Shown one piece after another: positions 51,322 to 52,882 of a stretch of 52,882 nucleotides of DNA. Below the pieces are notes generated by a model that saw nothing but the letters and a program-made list of their open reading frames with translations, was not told where the DNA came from and did not search any database. Origin of the DNA: an uncultured Lewinella sp. (lineage in GTDB: Bacteria; Bacteroidota; Bacteroidia; Chitinophagales; Saprospiraceae). How positions within the stretch are numbered: the stretch's first letter is position 1; every line of letters starts with the position of its first letter. Location of the stretch: assembly GCA_913057785.1 (NCBI GenBank), contig CAJXPD010000032.1, positions 1-52,882 on the forward strand, given 5' to 3'. The translations under genes and the position numbers were made by a program.

Positions 51322-52818
51322 CTATGTTTTTGAGTTCTTATAAATGAGACTGCCTATCAGCGTAGGACTTAAGCCGATAAGGATACCTAGGGCGGCGGTC
51401 ACCCCTGGATTGCTAAAGGTGAAAGGACTATTGGGAAACCATTGATCTCCTAGGAAGTAGAGGCCGAAATGCGTGCCCATGGATAAGATCGAACCTAGCC
51501 AGACGATGGTCAGGGAAGCCTTTTTGAACAGGACACCCACCAAAAGTGGGGGAACGGCGGCCAATACCAATCCATATACCCCGACCTGCCCGAATATTCC
51601 AAGAAGCTTGGGGGGATTAAGGTCAATCCAAAAAGTGAAAATGGCGATTAGGATCAACACAACATGACTTGCTCGGAAAGCCAGTCTCATCTTTTCTTCG
51701 AGGCTATAAACTCTTCTACGAAACCGATCCAAGAGGGGGAGTACCAAGTCGTTGGCAGTTATTGTGGAAATCCCTACCAGCAAACCATCCAGCGTGGACA
51801 TGGCTGCAGCCAGCAATACGATGCTAATCACAGTGAATACCCATTCCGGGAAGACCTGCTGGAGATAAGTGGTCATAACCAGATCCTGTCGGAATTGTCC
51901 GGTTTGGGGGTCATTCAGCAGTTCTGCTGGAACCGCTACATGGGCCCAAAAGCCAGTTAATAAGAGCAAGGTGAACAGGAAGTAGACGATGGTGAAAACC
52001 CAGATGTATCGTTTGACCGCTTTGTCCGTCTTGACGTATAAAGCTTTAGTCAGAATATGAGGCTGACACACCAAAGCTCCACCAATGCAAAAACCAGCTA
52101 TGTAAATGGAAAAGAAGTTGTTGAACAACTTTCCTTCCGGATTAATCCAGTCCAATAAATGGGGTCCAGCTGCCTCTAGTTGGGAGGTTACATCCGACCC
52201 ATCCTTCATCATTAAAACTATCCCTGATCCTACAATCAAAATGGATACACCGATCATCAGGCTCCCCTGTAGCATATTGGTGAATACGTGAGCATAGGTA
52301 CCCCCCAGAAAAACATAGGAGGTCACAAAGATCAGCGTGATAAGCAGTGCCGCTACATTAGATATGCCCAACAAGGATTGCATAACAATGGATATCCCCC
52401 CAACCAGCAGAACCACAAAGGCAAATCCCAACAAGTTTAATATCGAAAAGTATATGGAGAATCCCTGGGAACCATACCGTTTGCCAATCCAATCGGGGAT
52501 GGTCAAGGCCCCCATTTCATCTCCCATTCGGCGAAACCGGAAGGATAGAATCCATAGCATCAGCAAAAAGCCTAGATAAACAGCAATACCCAAGTGCATG
52601 AATGCCGCTAGGCCGTCCACATATACAAAACCTGGATTGATAATGAAGGTGGCAGCTGAAGCTGTGCTAGCGGCAAGCGTTACCCCTACCACTACGGGCG
52701 ATAGATCCCCTTTACCAATGGCGAAGCTGCTAAAACCGTCTGTTTTGCGATGCCCCAGCCATCCTAGATAGGAAGTGCCGATCAAATACAGTCCAAAAAG
52801 TATCCAGGCTAGCGTCAT
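51322..52818 (-). CDS. sodium:solute symporter (SSS family)
   Basis: A 498-residue transporter that would import an organic solute with sodium. About thirteen hydrophobic segments are visible. The SSS features are the N-terminal DGFSSFAIGKGDLSPVVVGV stretch, TFIINPGFVYVDG, an ALTIPDWIGKRYG loop and the LAAAMSTLDGLLVGISTITA sodium-binding segment. The substrate is not clear from the sequence. It starts close to the right end of the window; a KASIII-like gene follows 8 bases after its stop. Confidence 0.93.
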   Translation of the reverse strand: MTLAWILFGLYLIGTSYLGWLGHRKTDGFSSFAIGKGDLSPVVVGVTLAASTASAATFIINPGFVYVDGLAAFMHLGIAVYLGFLLMLWILSFRFRRMGDEMGALTIPDWIGKRYGSQGFSIYFSILNLLGFAFVVLLVGGISIVMQSLLGISNVAALLITLIFVTSYVFLGGTYAHVFTNMLQGSLMIGVSILIVGSGIVLMMKDGSDVTSQLEAAGPHLLDWINPEGKLFNNFFSIYIAGFCIGGALVCQPHILTKALYVKTDKAVKRYIWVFTIVYFLFTLLLLTGFWAHVAVPAELLNDPQTGQFRQDLVMTTYLQQVFPEWVFTVISIVLLAAAMSTLDGLLVGISTITANDLVLPLLDRFRRRVYSLEEKMRLAFRASHVVLILIAIFTFWIDLNPPKLLGIFGQVGVYGLVLAAVPPLLVGVLFKKASLTIVWLGSILSMGTHFGLYFLGDQWFPNSPFTFSNPGVTAALGILIGLSPTLIGSLIYKNSKT

Positions 52819-52849
52819 GATTCCATCCTCCTTGGCGCTAGTGAGAGTT

Positions 52850-52882
52850 ATACTTCCGAAGTCTTTAAGACTTCGGAAGTAT
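52850..52882. repeat. perfect inverted repeat at the window edge
   Basis: ATACTTCCGAAGTC (52850-52863) and GACTTCGGAAGTAT (52869-52882) are perfect 14-base arms around TTTAA. It is located upstream of the SSS gene and ends the window. Its form resembles REP-like palindromes dispersed in Bacteroidota genomes, or a terminator of a gene beyond the window. Confidence 0.7.

Noticed and set aside
1..52882. CRISPR arrays, tRNA genes, rRNA genes, prophage and intact insertion sequences
   Set aside because: No regularly spaced repeats, cloverleaf-forming segments, integrase, transposase or phage structural genes were seen on either strand.

Overview
The window is a chromosomal segment of a Bacteroidota bacterium, most likely a saprospiral (Lewinella/Haliscomenobacter-like) or related marine/environmental lineage. 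The phylum call is strong. It rests on a SusC/SusD pair, a protein ending in a type IX secretion (gliding-type, type B) C-terminal domain, a fused MurF-alanine racemase, DUF6090, DUF4230, DUF2807 and DUF3108 families, and several Bacteroidota-type -7 boxes (TAnnTTTG) placed just upstream of start codons. The family-level guess is inference only. I see no tRNA, rRNA, CRISPR array, prophage or intact insertion sequence.

Layout. 1-3.3 kb: small accessory genes (ankyrin-repeat protein, small lipoprotein, GNAT acetyltransferase, DUF1801, DUF5655). 3.3-6.9 kb: a possible neutral-lipid locus. It holds a WS/DGAT acyltransferase fused to a C-terminal SCP2 lipid-binding domain, divergent from a phasin-like coiled-coil protein that sits three bases from a BTAD/SARP-type regulator; the divergent spacer holds two diverged copies of a ~100 bp element. 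7-19.7 kb: a polysaccharide-utilisation-like locus, all on the minus strand: GntR/LacI-hybrid regulator, a 1.1 kb gene-free leader with nested hairpins, SusC, SusD, a large FG-GAP/ASPIC lipoprotein and a sulfatase.

19.8-28.3 kb (plus strand): purD, a murF-alr fusion, then a three-gene set of SurA/PpiC-type periplasmic folding factors that starts at a clear promoter and ends at a textbook terminator. 28.3-35.5 kb (minus): a small membrane protein, two tandem POT-family peptide transporters, then UPF0104-type membrane protein, DUF3108 and DUF4230. 35.6-39.3 kb: ruvC, a DUF2807 lipoprotein with a regular GDS repeat, a methyltransferase, and a 356-residue protein with kinase-like catalytic signatures.

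39.3-48.6 kb (minus): PadR regulator translationally coupled to a prefix-domain MacB/FtsX permease, a type IX-secreted adhesin-like protein, a second MacB/FtsX permease, a beta-barrel protein and a DUF6090 protein. 48.7-52.9 kb (minus): sodium:solute symporter, a KASIII-like enzyme lacking the usual His and Asn catalytic residues, and an acyl-CoA synthetase. The window ends exactly on a perfect 14-bp inverted repeat.

The most interesting candidates are the WS/DGAT-SCP2 / phasin-like / SARP locus with its duplicated spacer element, the structured gene-free leader ahead of susC, the divergent kinase-like protein at 38.2 kb, and the KASIII-like enzyme with an altered triad. All functional statements are from reading the sequence; no database search was possible.
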